The notes beneath the pieces are model-generated. The model did no database searches and was not told where the DNA came from. It saw only the letters and a program-made list of their open reading frames with translations. Shown one piece after another: positions 1 to 9,350 of a stretch of 64,000 nucleotides of DNA. The stretch is from the NCBI GenBank assembly GCA_040255585.1, contig JBDZVI010000003.1, positions 28,563 through 92,562 on the forward strand, written 5' to 3'. The stretch comes from JAAYYF01 sp040255585. Lineage in GTDB: Bacteria; Deinococcota; Deinococci; Deinococcales; Trueperaceae. The first letter of the stretch is position 1, and each line of letters begins with the position of its first letter. The translations under genes and the position numbers were made by a program.

Positions 1-156
1 GAGGAGGGCGAAGAACTCGCCGGGGCGGATGGAGAACGAGACCGACTCGACCGCCGTCACGTCTCCGTAACGGCGGCCGAGTCGGTCTGCGAGTATGGCC
101 GCTTGGTCGTCCCCGGGTCCGCCCATGACAGTGGTGGCGCTGCCGGTTGGGCTCAT
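1..156 (-). CDS. ABC transporter ATP-binding protein, N-terminal fragment
   Basis: The first 52 residues of a protein that runs off the left edge are visible. They contain a typical ABC-ATPase opening: LADRLGRRYGDVTAVESVSF followed by RPGEFFALL, which normally leads directly into the Walker A motif. An ATG at 154-156 is the most upstream start; an internal ATG at 124-126 is an alternative. It lies downstream of the binding protein, beta-propeller and 361-residue genes on the same strand. That order resembles the ABC system known beside PQQ-dependent alcohol dehydrogenases, whose ATPase has its own family (PQQ_ABC_ATP). The family assignment rests on context plus this short N-terminus. Confidence 0.75.
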   Translation of the reverse strand, partial: MSPTGSATTVMGGPGDDQAAILADRLGRRYGDVTAVESVSFSIRPGEFFALL

Positions 157-256
157 CCCGTGGAGAGTACCGCGCTCATCCTCGCAAGGTGGTCAAGGAC
201 CTGCGAGCGTTCGCGTGAGAGACCGGGACGCACCCCAGCGCCGCACGCATCGGCTC

Positions 257-1342
257 TCAGCCTCCCAGAACCTCTACGGCTTCCTCGAGCGCCTCGAGGA
301 GTTCCCTGCAGGCGCCGGCGGGGTCGGCGACTTCCGGACGTTCGTCTTCGTCGTCCTCGTCCTCCTCGTCCTCGGCTCCCTCGTCCTGGATGCCGGTGAG
401 GGCGTAGATGGTCTCGGCCGCCTCCTCGTGCACGTCGGGGGCCATGAAGCCGAGGAACCCGGCCAGGTAGCGGGCGTACATCTCGCCAACGGCGTACACG
501 CCCTCGAGGCCGACCTCGTCGTTACCCGCATCGTAGGCACGGCAGGCCTGCGCCTGCGTCGCCACGAGGCTTACGGCCAGGGCCTGCATGTCGCGACCGG
601 CGAACACCTCGGCGTCGGCGATGGGCTCGATCAGGCCCAACATTCGCTGCGCCGGAGCCTCGGCCTCCTCGGGGTTGCCGACGAGGGGCTCGGGGGGCTC
701 GGGAGAGAAGTAGATGTCGTCGAGCTGGGCGAGCATCTCGTTCACGTCGGCGGCTTGCGCGGGCGTGGCGTAGATGGTCAGCTGCGACCACAGCTCCTTC
801 ACGCTCTGCAATGACGACCAGCCGCCCGTGAAGAGGAACGGCTCCTCGTCGCCGATGGCTTCCTCGTACCCCTCGGCTATGCCGCCCTCACCCAAGGTCA
901 GGTCGGCGATCAGTGCCGCAAGGAAGGCTGGTGACTTGCGGACCTGGGACGGGATGATCAGGTCGTAAGCGCGCTCCGTGAGCTCGCGGACCTCGCGGAC
1001 GGAGCCGTGGTGGTTCCTGCCCTCCTCGGCCTTCTCCTCGAGCTCCTCGATCTCGTCGAGCAGTTCATCGGCCAACTCCGGGTCGGCGGCGCGCAGGGTG
1101 CCGATGAAGCGGTTGACGTCGCTCTCGCCGATGAGCTCGATCAGCTCCATGAGGTCGTCGTCGAGGGGCGCGTCGAACTGGTCGATGGCGCGCAACCGCA
1201 CGAGGATGAGCTCCATGCCGTACGCGCGGCTCTGGATGAGCGGTTGGTCGAAGAACGGCTGGTAGCCGTACTGGGCGAACGCCGTGGCGATGAAGGCCAC
1301 TACGAGCGAGACAGCGGTACCGCGGAAGAGCCTAGAGACCAC
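257..1342 (-). CDS. Secreted alpha-helical protein of unknown function in the PQQ-associated operon
   Basis: A 361-residue protein I do not recognise. Residues 1-23 form a signal peptide (basic MVSRLFR, hydrophobic core, AFA cleavage site). The remainder is rich in Glu, Leu and Ala and looks mostly helical, with a possible coiled coil near residues 95-110 (ELLDEIEELEEKAEEG). Near the C-terminus is a strongly acidic stretch (EDEEDEDDEDE). Two cysteines (AQACRAY and GACREL) could form a disulfide after export. The start codon overlaps the end of the beta-propeller gene by 11 bases, implying translational coupling, and the ABC ATPase gene follows 101 bases later. Context suggests a periplasmic accessory of quinoprotein catabolism, but no function can be assigned from sequence. 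Confidence 0.7.
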   Translation of the reverse strand: MVSRLFRGTAVSLVVAFIATAFAQYGYQPFFDQPLIQSRAYGMELILVRLRAIDQFDAPLDDDLMELIELIGESDVNRFIGTLRAADPELADELLDEIEELEEKAEEGRNHHGSVREVRELTERAYDLIIPSQVRKSPAFLAALIADLTLGEGGIAEGYEEAIGDEEPFLFTGGWSSLQSVKELWSQLTIYATPAQAADVNEMLAQLDDIYFSPEPPEPLVGNPEEAEAPAQRMLGLIEPIADAEVFAGRDMQALAVSLVATQAQACRAYDAGNDEVGLEGVYAVGEMYARYLAGFLGFMAPDVHEEAAETIYALTGIQDEGAEDEEDEDDEDERPEVADPAGACRELLEALEEAVEVLGG

Positions 1343-2378
1343 CGGGGATCACTCCGATCTCGGCCGAGTGGGCACCTCGACCGGCAGGGATGTTCTTGAC
1401 GACGCAGCCGCAGGCCGTGTCGATGACGCTGACGCTGTCGGACAGGCCGTTGGCCGTGAAGACCGTCTTGCCGTCTGGGGTGATGGCGATGCCCCAGGGC
1501 CGCCGCCCCATGTTCTCCTTGATCGTGTTGACGATCTGGTTGGTGGTCGTGTCGATGACGTAGACGGCGCTGGTGCCGCCGCCGGCCACGTAGATGAGGG
1601 AGCTGGTCGGGTCGACGGCGATCTCAACGGGCCGCGAGTCCAGGCCAAGGTTGATCGTGTCTATGACCTTGTGCGTGCTCGTGTCGATGACGGAGACGGT
1701 GCCGCCGATCTCGGCGGTCACGTAGGCCCTCGAGCCGTCGTTGGAGAACTCGACGACGCGGGGTCGGTTGCCGACCAGCACGTGCGTGACGACCTTCAGC
1801 GCCTCGCGGTCCACGACCGTGACCGTGTGGGTGGCCTCGGCCGTGATGTAGACCCACTTGCCGTCGGGGCTGACCGCCACGCCCTCGGCCTCGACGCCGA
1901 CGCGGAACGTGGCGAGCTGTTCACCCGTGATGGCGTCGTAGCCGGCCCCCTGGGCGATGGCCTCGAGCGCGGCCCAGACCTGGGTGCCGTCGGGGCTGAC
2001 CGCTACCCGCTCGGGGTTGCCACCGGCGCGGAACTCGCGGACGATCTCGTTGGTGCGAACGTCGATGGCGAGGATCTTGTCCTCCGGCGTCTCCAGGATG
2101 GGGTTGAAGTCGCTGACGGAGGCGTAGACGATCGTGCCGTCCGGGCTGACCGCCATGCCGCGCGGCCGGACCTCGCCTGGTCTGCCGGAGATGGACAGGG
2201 TGTCGATGACTTCGCCGCTCGCGGTGTCGATGACCGTGATGTCGGCGCTGAACTCGTTGGCCACGTAGAGGCGGTACGAGTCCTGGGCCAGCGCCGTACC
2301 GGCAACCAGAGACAACCCGGCGATCAGGGAAAGCGAACCTGCGCGGATAGCGGCGGCGAGACGTTTCGGGTGCTTCAT
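1332..2378 (-). CDS. PQQ-catabolism-associated YVTN beta-propeller protein
   Basis: A 348-residue exported protein with a signal peptide at residues 1-31 (cleavage after ALA). The mature part is a seven-bladed-type propeller built of YVTN repeats: YVANEFSADITVIDT, GMAVSPDGTIVYA, VAVSPDGKWVYITAEA, AYVTAEIGGTVSVIDT, IYVAGGGTSAVYVIDT and VFTANGLSDSVSVIDT. A Cys-Gly-Cys (TACGCV) occurs in the last blade. Such propellers recur beside PQQ-dependent dehydrogenases (the PQQ_ABC_repeats family) and are thought to act in the periplasm with the associated ABC system. The ATG at 2376-2378 is preceded by GGAAGGAG. It lies between the binding-protein gene and the 361-residue gene, all on one strand. Confidence 0.85.
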   Translation of the reverse strand: MKHPKRLAAAIRAGSLSLIAGLSLVAGTALAQDSYRLYVANEFSADITVIDTASGEVIDTLSISGRPGEVRPRGMAVSPDGTIVYASVSDFNPILETPEDKILAIDVRTNEIVREFRAGGNPERVAVSPDGTQVWAALEAIAQGAGYDAITGEQLATFRVGVEAEGVAVSPDGKWVYITAEATHTVTVVDREALKVVTHVLVGNRPRVVEFSNDGSRAYVTAEIGGTVSVIDTSTHKVIDTINLGLDSRPVEIAVDPTSSLIYVAGGGTSAVYVIDTTTNQIVNTIKENMGRRPWGIAITPDGKTVFTANGLSDSVSVIDTACGCVVKNIPAGRGAHSAEIGVIPGGL

Positions 2379-2514
2379 GGTCTCCTTCCGCTCGCGCGAT
2401 CGAACGCGAGCCTACTGCTAACGCATCGAGCGACCGGACCAACGCGAGGAACCGTCGTTGACGTGCCGCACCACGTTATCGCCAACGTGTAAGGCGAACG
2501 TAAGTAGGGCATCG

Positions 2515-3783
2515 TCACCTGCCGCAGAGGCTAGCCGCCGCGAGCTCGCCGAGTTGGTCGAGCCGTTCGGCGACCTCGGTGCCGGGCATGTAGATGGCCG
2601 GCAGCTCGCCAACGAGGGTGGCAAGGGTGAACGCGGCCTCCTCCGTCTGGTCGATCTTCACGAGGTACAGGGGCTGGCGGAGCTGCCGGTCCCACGGCCT
2701 GAAGCTCGTGCCGATCCCTTTCCAGACGTCGAACACGGACTGGAGGTCGGTCAGGTAGGTCATGACGTCGTCGGGATCGGCGGAGCTGCCGAAGAAGGCC
2801 GCCTCGTAGAGGACCTTCACGCCCTGGTAGACGGCCCAGGCGCTCGTGTCCATCGGCTCGCCGTACGTCATGCGGTAGCGGGCGTTGAGCTCGCGCGCGC
2901 CGTAGGCGTCGAGCGTCGCCTCCCACGCCGAGATGCGGTGGCCGGCGCCGAGCGTCGGGGCGGCAGCGCGCCACGCCCGGTAGAAGTCCCTCGTCTGGGT
3001 GTCCTGGTAGGGGTAGCCGGTGACCATGGCGGAGACGCCGCGCACGTCCAGCTCGTGCACGGCGGCGAGTTGATCATCCGCGCCCATGAACAGGATGACG
3101 AAGTCGGCACGCGAGCGCGAGATGCGCGAGGCGACGTCGTCCCAGTCCGTGGTCGACCCGATCACGGTGCTGCCCGCGATGTTGGCCGCGAAGTGGCGCT
3201 CGTCGAGGGTGCGCTTGACGCGGTCAAGTTGGGCCGCAGACTCGGCGGTGTCGTCCAGCAGGAAGTACCAGTCGCGCAAGCCAGAGCGCACGTACCAGCC
3301 GGCCATGGCGTCCAGGTACATGGCCGCGCTCGGCTCCACGTGGAAGAGCGTGGGCCTGCACTGCTCGTTGCGGAGCACGTCGGCCGAGGCGCCGACGTTG
3401 ATGAAGGGCACGCCGGCCTCTGCCGACCAGGCGGCCAAAGCCTCCGCTTCGGCGAGGTCGAAACCGCCGACGATGCCGTACACGCCATGCTCGTCAAGCA
3501 GCGTCCGAGCGGCGGCCACGACGGCCTCCGGTCCGTCTGCCACGACGGCCTCCGCTGAGAACTCGTAGTCGAGCATCTCGGCGTTGAACCCGAACTCGTC
3601 GTTCGCCATCGCGGCTCCCTGCGCGGCAGCACGCGCGACCGCCGCGCTGATGGCGTCGCCCTCGGCGCCCGGACCGGGCAGGATGATCCCGACGTGGAAG
3701 CCGGCCTCCAAGCCGGCTTGGGCTCCGGCCACCCCTAGTGAACCGAGGAGGGCCAAGACGGTGAACGCCAGGAGGCGTCTCAT
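2515..3783 (-). CDS. Type 1 periplasmic binding protein of the PQQ-alcohol dehydrogenase-associated ABC system
   Basis: A 422-residue exported solute-binding protein of the Leu/Ile/Val (type 1) fold with a signal peptide at 1-21. It resembles the PQQ_ABC_bind family by the run VLRNEQCRPTLFHVEPSA followed by a membrane-distal Rossmann core and a C-terminal LDQLGELAAASLCGR. The same landmarks occur in the second half of the fusion protein at 11342-13435, so the two are paralogs. It heads the minus-strand operon with the beta-propeller, unknown protein and ATPase. Its ligand is unknown; the family is thought to bind a substrate or product of quinoprotein oxidation rather than branched amino acids. 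A 136-base spacer separates it from the next gene. Confidence 0.82.
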   Translation of the reverse strand: MRRLLAFTVLALLGSLGVAGAQAGLEAGFHVGIILPGPGAEGDAISAAVARAAAQGAAMANDEFGFNAEMLDYEFSAEAVVADGPEAVVAAARTLLDEHGVYGIVGGFDLAEAEALAAWSAEAGVPFINVGASADVLRNEQCRPTLFHVEPSAAMYLDAMAGWYVRSGLRDWYFLLDDTAESAAQLDRVKRTLDERHFAANIAGSTVIGSTTDWDDVASRISRSRADFVILFMGADDQLAAVHELDVRGVSAMVTGYPYQDTQTRDFYRAWRAAAPTLGAGHRISAWEATLDAYGARELNARYRMTYGEPMDTSAWAVYQGVKVLYEAAFFGSSADPDDVMTYLTDLQSVFDVWKGIGTSFRPWDRQLRQPLYLVKIDQTEEAAFTLATLVGELPAIYMPGTEVAERLDQLGELAAASLCGR

Positions 3784-4002
3784 GCTCGCCCACCCCTGGC
3801 TTCATCGTTGCCGATCGATATTCTGACGGTTCTACTCAACTTCGTTCCGCCTCCCATCCTGTTCCCCCGCCTGCGACGAAGCGCGACCGTCGGCGGTGCG
3901 GTCGACGGAATGCTTCCGATTCGGGGCGATGATATAGGATGACGCCAGTACACCCGGTCCGCCAGTCAGCCTAAGCGAAGCAGGGGAACCTCAAGGAACG
4001 GC

Positions 4003-4662
4003 ATGCGCATACTGCTCCTCGAAGACAACCGCGACATCGCAGGACCGCTCGTCGAGGCGCTCCAGTCGGAGCGCTACGACGTCAGCTGGGTCGAGCAGCC
4101 CGACGACGTCTTCCGGGAGTTCACGGACAGCGGGTTCGACCTCGCCATCCTGGACGTCATGTTCCCGGGCAACGACGACGCCGGCTTCGAGGTCGCCACC
4201 ACGTTGCGCAACCAGGGCTTCGCGGCACCCGTGATGTTCATGAGCGCCCGCGACACGGAGGCCGATGCCGTCATGGGGCTTGACCTCGGCGGCGACGACT
4301 ACCTCTACAAGCCGTTCGGACTGCGCGAGTTCATGGCCAGGGTGCGGGCGCTGCTGCGCCGCGCGGCCGACACCAAGCGCGCCGTGTTCGAGCGGGCCGA
4401 CCTTCGCATCGACCTGACCACGCGCCGGGTCATGTGGCGGGGCTCGAACGTCGAGGTCACGGAACGGGAGTTCGCCATGCTCGAGTACTTCGCCCACTAC
4501 CCGGACCGCACTTTCGGCACCGACGAACTCCTCGATCGCTTTTTCCCGGAGGCGGCGTCCGGCCCGAGCGTCGTGCGCGTCTACGTCAGCCAGCTCCGCC
4601 ACAAGATCTCAGACGGGATCATCCAGACCGTGCCGGGAGGATACCGGCTCGGGCCGGCCTGA
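4003..4662 (+). CDS. OmpR-family response regulator
   Basis: A 219-residue two-domain regulator. The receiver domain (1-115) shows the acidic pocket LLLEDN, the phospho-acceptor Asp51 in LAILDVMFPG, a Ser in FMSARD and the Lys in LYKPFG. The C-terminal winged helix (about 125-219) has the typical TEREFAMLEYF recognition region and ends VPGGYRLG. The ATG at 4003 has an AAGGAA 5 bases upstream. The histidine kinase starts one base after the stop, so the pair is one operon. It lies between the two arms of the PQQ locus; in Pseudomonas, two-component systems near pqq/exa/ped genes control quinoprotein dehydrogenases, so that role is plausible here but unproven. Weak promoter-like bases precede it near 3914-3938. 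Confidence 0.9.
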   Translation: MRILLLEDNRDIAGPLVEALQSERYDVSWVEQPDDVFREFTDSGFDLAILDVMFPGNDDAGFEVATTLRNQGFAAPVMFMSARDTEADAVMGLDLGGDDYLYKPFGLREFMARVRALLRRAADTKRAVFERADLRIDLTTRRVMWRGSNVEVTEREFAMLEYFAHYPDRTFGTDELLDRFFPEAASGPSVVRVYVSQLRHKISDGIIQTVPGGYRLGPA

Positions 4663-4663
4663 C

Positions 4664-5632
4664 GTGCGCCGCGCCGTCTTCGTCGCCGTCCTCGGGGCCG
4701 TGGTCTGCGCCATCATCGTGGAGGGCGTCCTAGACGTCTGGATCGACCAGTTCGAGGACGAGCGGCTGTTCCTGGACCTCATCGACATCCCGATCATGCT
4801 CGGCATCGCCGTCCTGGGGGCGTGGTTGCTGGCGCGCCGCATCGCCGCTCCTCTGAAGCGGCTCACGGCGGCCACCCGGCACGTCGCCCAACAGTCCTTC
4901 GACCGACCCGTTACTGTGCCGGCCGGCAAGGACGAGCTGGCGGAGCTGGCGACGAGCTTCAACACCATGGCGGCGACCATCGAGGGGTACGTAGAGCGGG
5001 AGCGCGCTTTCACGCGCTACGCCTCCCACGAGTTACGCACGCCGCTGAGCGCCATGCGGCTGCAGATCGAGCGTGCCCAGCTCGGTTACGTCCCCGCGGC
5101 GGAGGTCATGCCGGCGCTCGCGCGCGGGGTGGCGCAGCTCGAGGAGATCCTGGCCGCGCTTCTCGCGCTCGCGCGGGCCGGGGAGCCGCACCCCGACACC
5201 CGCTCGGCCACCGCGGTGGTAGCCGACGTCATCGCCTCACTCGACCCGTCCGACCGCGACCGCATCACGCTCCTCCCGGCCACCGAGGACACGCCCGTTA
5301 GGCACGCGCGCCTCTTCCAGCAGGCGGTGACCAACCTGCTCGACAACGCCCTGAGGCATGGGAGCGGAGCGGCGACGGTGGAACTGCGCGTGGGCGAGCG
5401 CCTGGTCACGGTGCACGTCAACGACGAGGGGCCGGGGCTCGGCGCCACCGAACTCGAGCGCGTCACCGAGCCGTTCTACCGGGCCGGCGACACCGCCGGG
5501 ATCGGTCTCGGCCTCTCGTTCGTCGCGTTCCTGGCGAAGGCCCTCGAGGGTGACCTCAACCTCTCCAACTCTGAGCGGGGCCTAGTGGCGGAGCTCTCGC
5601 TCCCGATCGTCGTCGGCTCTGTGGCGCCCTGA
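4664..5632 (+). CDS. Membrane sensor histidine kinase
   Basis: A 322-residue kinase, short for its class. Residues 1-27 and 41-58 are membrane segments enclosing only a 12-15-residue loop, so there is almost no periplasmic sensor. A HAMP linker (about 59-110) follows. The H-box is RYASHELRTPLSAM with phospho-accepting His122, the N-box is TNLLDNALRHG, G1 is NDEGPGLG and G2 is GIGLGLSF. A GTG at 4664 starts the gene directly after the regulator stop. The tiny extracytoplasmic loop suggests sensing within the membrane or through a partner protein. It should phosphorylate the regulator encoded upstream. Confidence 0.88.
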   Translation: MRRAVFVAVLGAVVCAIIVEGVLDVWIDQFEDERLFLDLIDIPIMLGIAVLGAWLLARRIAAPLKRLTAATRHVAQQSFDRPVTVPAGKDELAELATSFNTMAATIEGYVERERAFTRYASHELRTPLSAMRLQIERAQLGYVPAAEVMPALARGVAQLEEILAALLALARAGEPHPDTRSATAVVADVIASLDPSDRDRITLLPATEDTPVRHARLFQQAVTNLLDNALRHGSGAATVELRVGERLVTVHVNDEGPGLGATELERVTEPFYRAGDTAGIGLGLSFVAFLAKALEGDLNLSNSERGLVAELSLPIVVGSVAP

Positions 5633-5700
5633 CGAAGGCTCGGGCCTACGCGCCTCGGCAGCGTTAGACCGTTGGATCAGCCGGACTCGGCCCAGAAAGA

Positions 5701-5744
5701 CGAGTGCGCCCCTCTGGAGAGCCTTCTCTAGAGGGGCGCACTCG
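5701..5744 (-). terminator. Rho-independent terminator of rpoD
   Basis: A perfect 15-bp stem pairs 5701-5715 with 5730-5744 around a 14-base loop. On the minus strand it is followed by TCTTTCT, so it ends rpoD transcription. On the plus strand it lies 69 bases after the kinase stop and may serve both convergent units. Confidence 0.85.
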
Positions 5745-5764
5745 CTTGCCTGGCCGGGTCGTGC

Positions 5765-7914
<2,150 letters not shown>

Positions 7915-8492
7915 CGTTACCTCCCGTACCGTGCCCGACGCTGCCATGCGGCGCGCGGCACGATGCCACGACACGACTTCATGGACGACCACCAGAGCCG
8001 CCCGGCCGAACTCGACTGAACCCGCGAAGAAGCTCCTACTCTCGTCACCTGCTCGCTGCCGGAGCTCGAGTCCCGACTCGGGTGGCGCCTCGCAGGGCGT
8101 CTTGCCACCCACCCGTTCGCGCGACTCGCGGTCCAGAAGGATAGCACGCGAACCCCGCCACGGTCCAAGTTCCCGCTACCGGTGTCGCATAGGCGGTCGC
8201 CGATAGATTGGAGAGGGCGATTACGCCGTTCCAGACGGCACTAAGTCTCATGTAACGTCAGAGACGACGCCCAGGCTACTTGCGCGGGACTTATGTCCCG
8301 AATATCATCTTCCTCAAACTTGTTTGCGTTTGGGCTTCGCACCCCGCCTTTCGAAGGGGTCGGCCGCGCAGGTCATCAGGGTGCTCGGAGAGCGGCGCCG
8401 ACCCAGCGAACCCAAGCTTCCCCCGCGAGAGCGAGGCCAGCCGAGAGCCCATGACCGGCCAAACACATGCGAACTTGACGGAGGAGAAGTAG
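7915..8492. other. Divergent intergenic region between rpoD and the cytochrome/PQQ dehydrogenase operon
   Basis: 578 bases without a convincing gene. It holds the rpoD ribosome-binding site at its left end and, in its right half, a promoter-like element (8280-8308) for the plus-strand operon. I saw no clear rpoD promoter. An open frame reaching 8112 continues the rpoD frame upstream of the GTG, but its composition loses the Lys/Ala bias there. Confidence 0.6.
8280..8308 (+). promoter_or_regulatory. Promoter of the cytochrome-PQQ dehydrogenase arm with an operator-like palindrome in the spacer
   Basis: TTGCGC at 8280-8285 and TATCAT at 8303-8308 are separated by exactly 17 bases. The spacer contains an inverted repeat CGGGAC-TTAT-GTCCCG spanning 8285-8300. 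A regulator bound there would sit between the -35 and -10 elements. The -10 matches consensus well; the -35 matches only in its TTG. Confidence 0.5.
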
Positions 8493-9269
8493 ATGATCGA
8501 CAGGAAGCTTAAACGTCTCGCCCAACTTACGGCGGTGGTCGTGGCTGGCTTGACGTTCTACGTCATCGCCCAGGAAGCGGCTCCAGCCGATCTCACGGTC
8601 ACCACGACGGCCGACTACGGTACCTACCTCGTCACCCCGGATGGCCACTCCCTCTACCTGTACACGAAGGATTCGGCCGACGCCAGCGCGTGCGTCGACG
8701 CGTGCGCCAGCAACTGGATCGCGTTGCCGGCCGGCGACGACGGCATAGTCACAGCCGGTGAGGGCGCGGACCAGAGCCTCGTAGGCACCCTGACGCGTCC
8801 CGATGGCGCCGCGCAGGTCACCTACAACGGTCACCCGCTCTACACCTTCAAGCGCGACACGGCCCCCGGCACCACTAGGGGCCAGAAGCTCGGCGGCGAG
8901 TTCTTCCTCGTGTCGCCGGCCGGCGACGCCATCCTGGACAAGCTCCCCGAGGAGAAGGTCGAACTCTCCGAAGCCGACTTCGACGAGCTCATGACGACCG
9001 GCGGGGCCCTCTTCGCCGCGAACTGCGCCGTCTGCCACGGCGACAAGGGCGAAGGCCGCATCGGCCCTGCCCTGGCCAACAACACGATCGTCGGCAACAC
9101 CGACTTCATCGTCGAACGCGTGCTCAACGGCTTCATAGAGCACGGCATGCCGCCCTTCAAGGCCGCCCTCGACGATCAGAAGATCGCCAGCGTCATCACG
9201 TTCGTACGCAACTCCTTCGGCAACGACTACGGTGCCGTTACTGCGGAGGAGGTGAGCACCCGGCGGTAA
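8493..9269 (+). CDS. Cytochrome c fused to Lipoprotein_15-type repeats; probable electron acceptor of the PQQ dehydrogenase
   Basis: A 258-residue exported protein. Residues 1-27 form an N-terminal signal/anchor. Residues about 35-150 contain two copies of the secreted-repeat fold PF03640 (landmarks HSLYLYTKD and HPLYTFKRD, with a Cys pair and ASNW in the first). Residues about 165-245 form a single class I cytochrome c domain with the haem site CAVCH at 178-182 and a likely axial Met219 in EHGMPPF. The ATG at 8493 has GGAGGAGA upstream. It directly precedes the quinoprotein dehydrogenase gene, the position held by XoxG/MxaG cytochromes. The repeat-cytochrome fusion differs from the usual stand-alone cL cytochrome. 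Electron transfer from the dehydrogenase is inferred from context. Confidence 0.85.
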   Translation: MIDRKLKRLAQLTAVVVAGLTFYVIAQEAAPADLTVTTTADYGTYLVTPDGHSLYLYTKDSADASACVDACASNWIALPAGDDGIVTAGEGADQSLVGTLTRPDGAAQVTYNGHPLYTFKRDTAPGTTRGQKLGGEFFLVSPAGDAILDKLPEEKVELSEADFDELMTTGGALFAANCAVCHGDKGEGRIGPALANNTIVGNTDFIVERVLNGFIEHGMPPFKAALDDQKIASVITFVRNSFGNDYGAVTAEEVSTRR

Positions 9270-9272
9270 GAA

Positions 9273-9294
9273 CGGACCTGACGCACCAGGTCCG
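9273..9294 (+). terminator. Intercistronic hairpin between cytochrome and dehydrogenase genes
   Basis: An 8-bp perfect stem (9273-9280 with 9287-9294) with a 6-base loop sits just after the cytochrome stop. No U-run follows, so partial attenuation or RNA processing is more likely than full termination. Confidence 0.5.
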
Positions 9295-9350
9295 CGCCGC
9301 GAAGTGTCGAAGCTCCGACCCGACCTTCCACGTCCTCTAGAAAGGTATTG

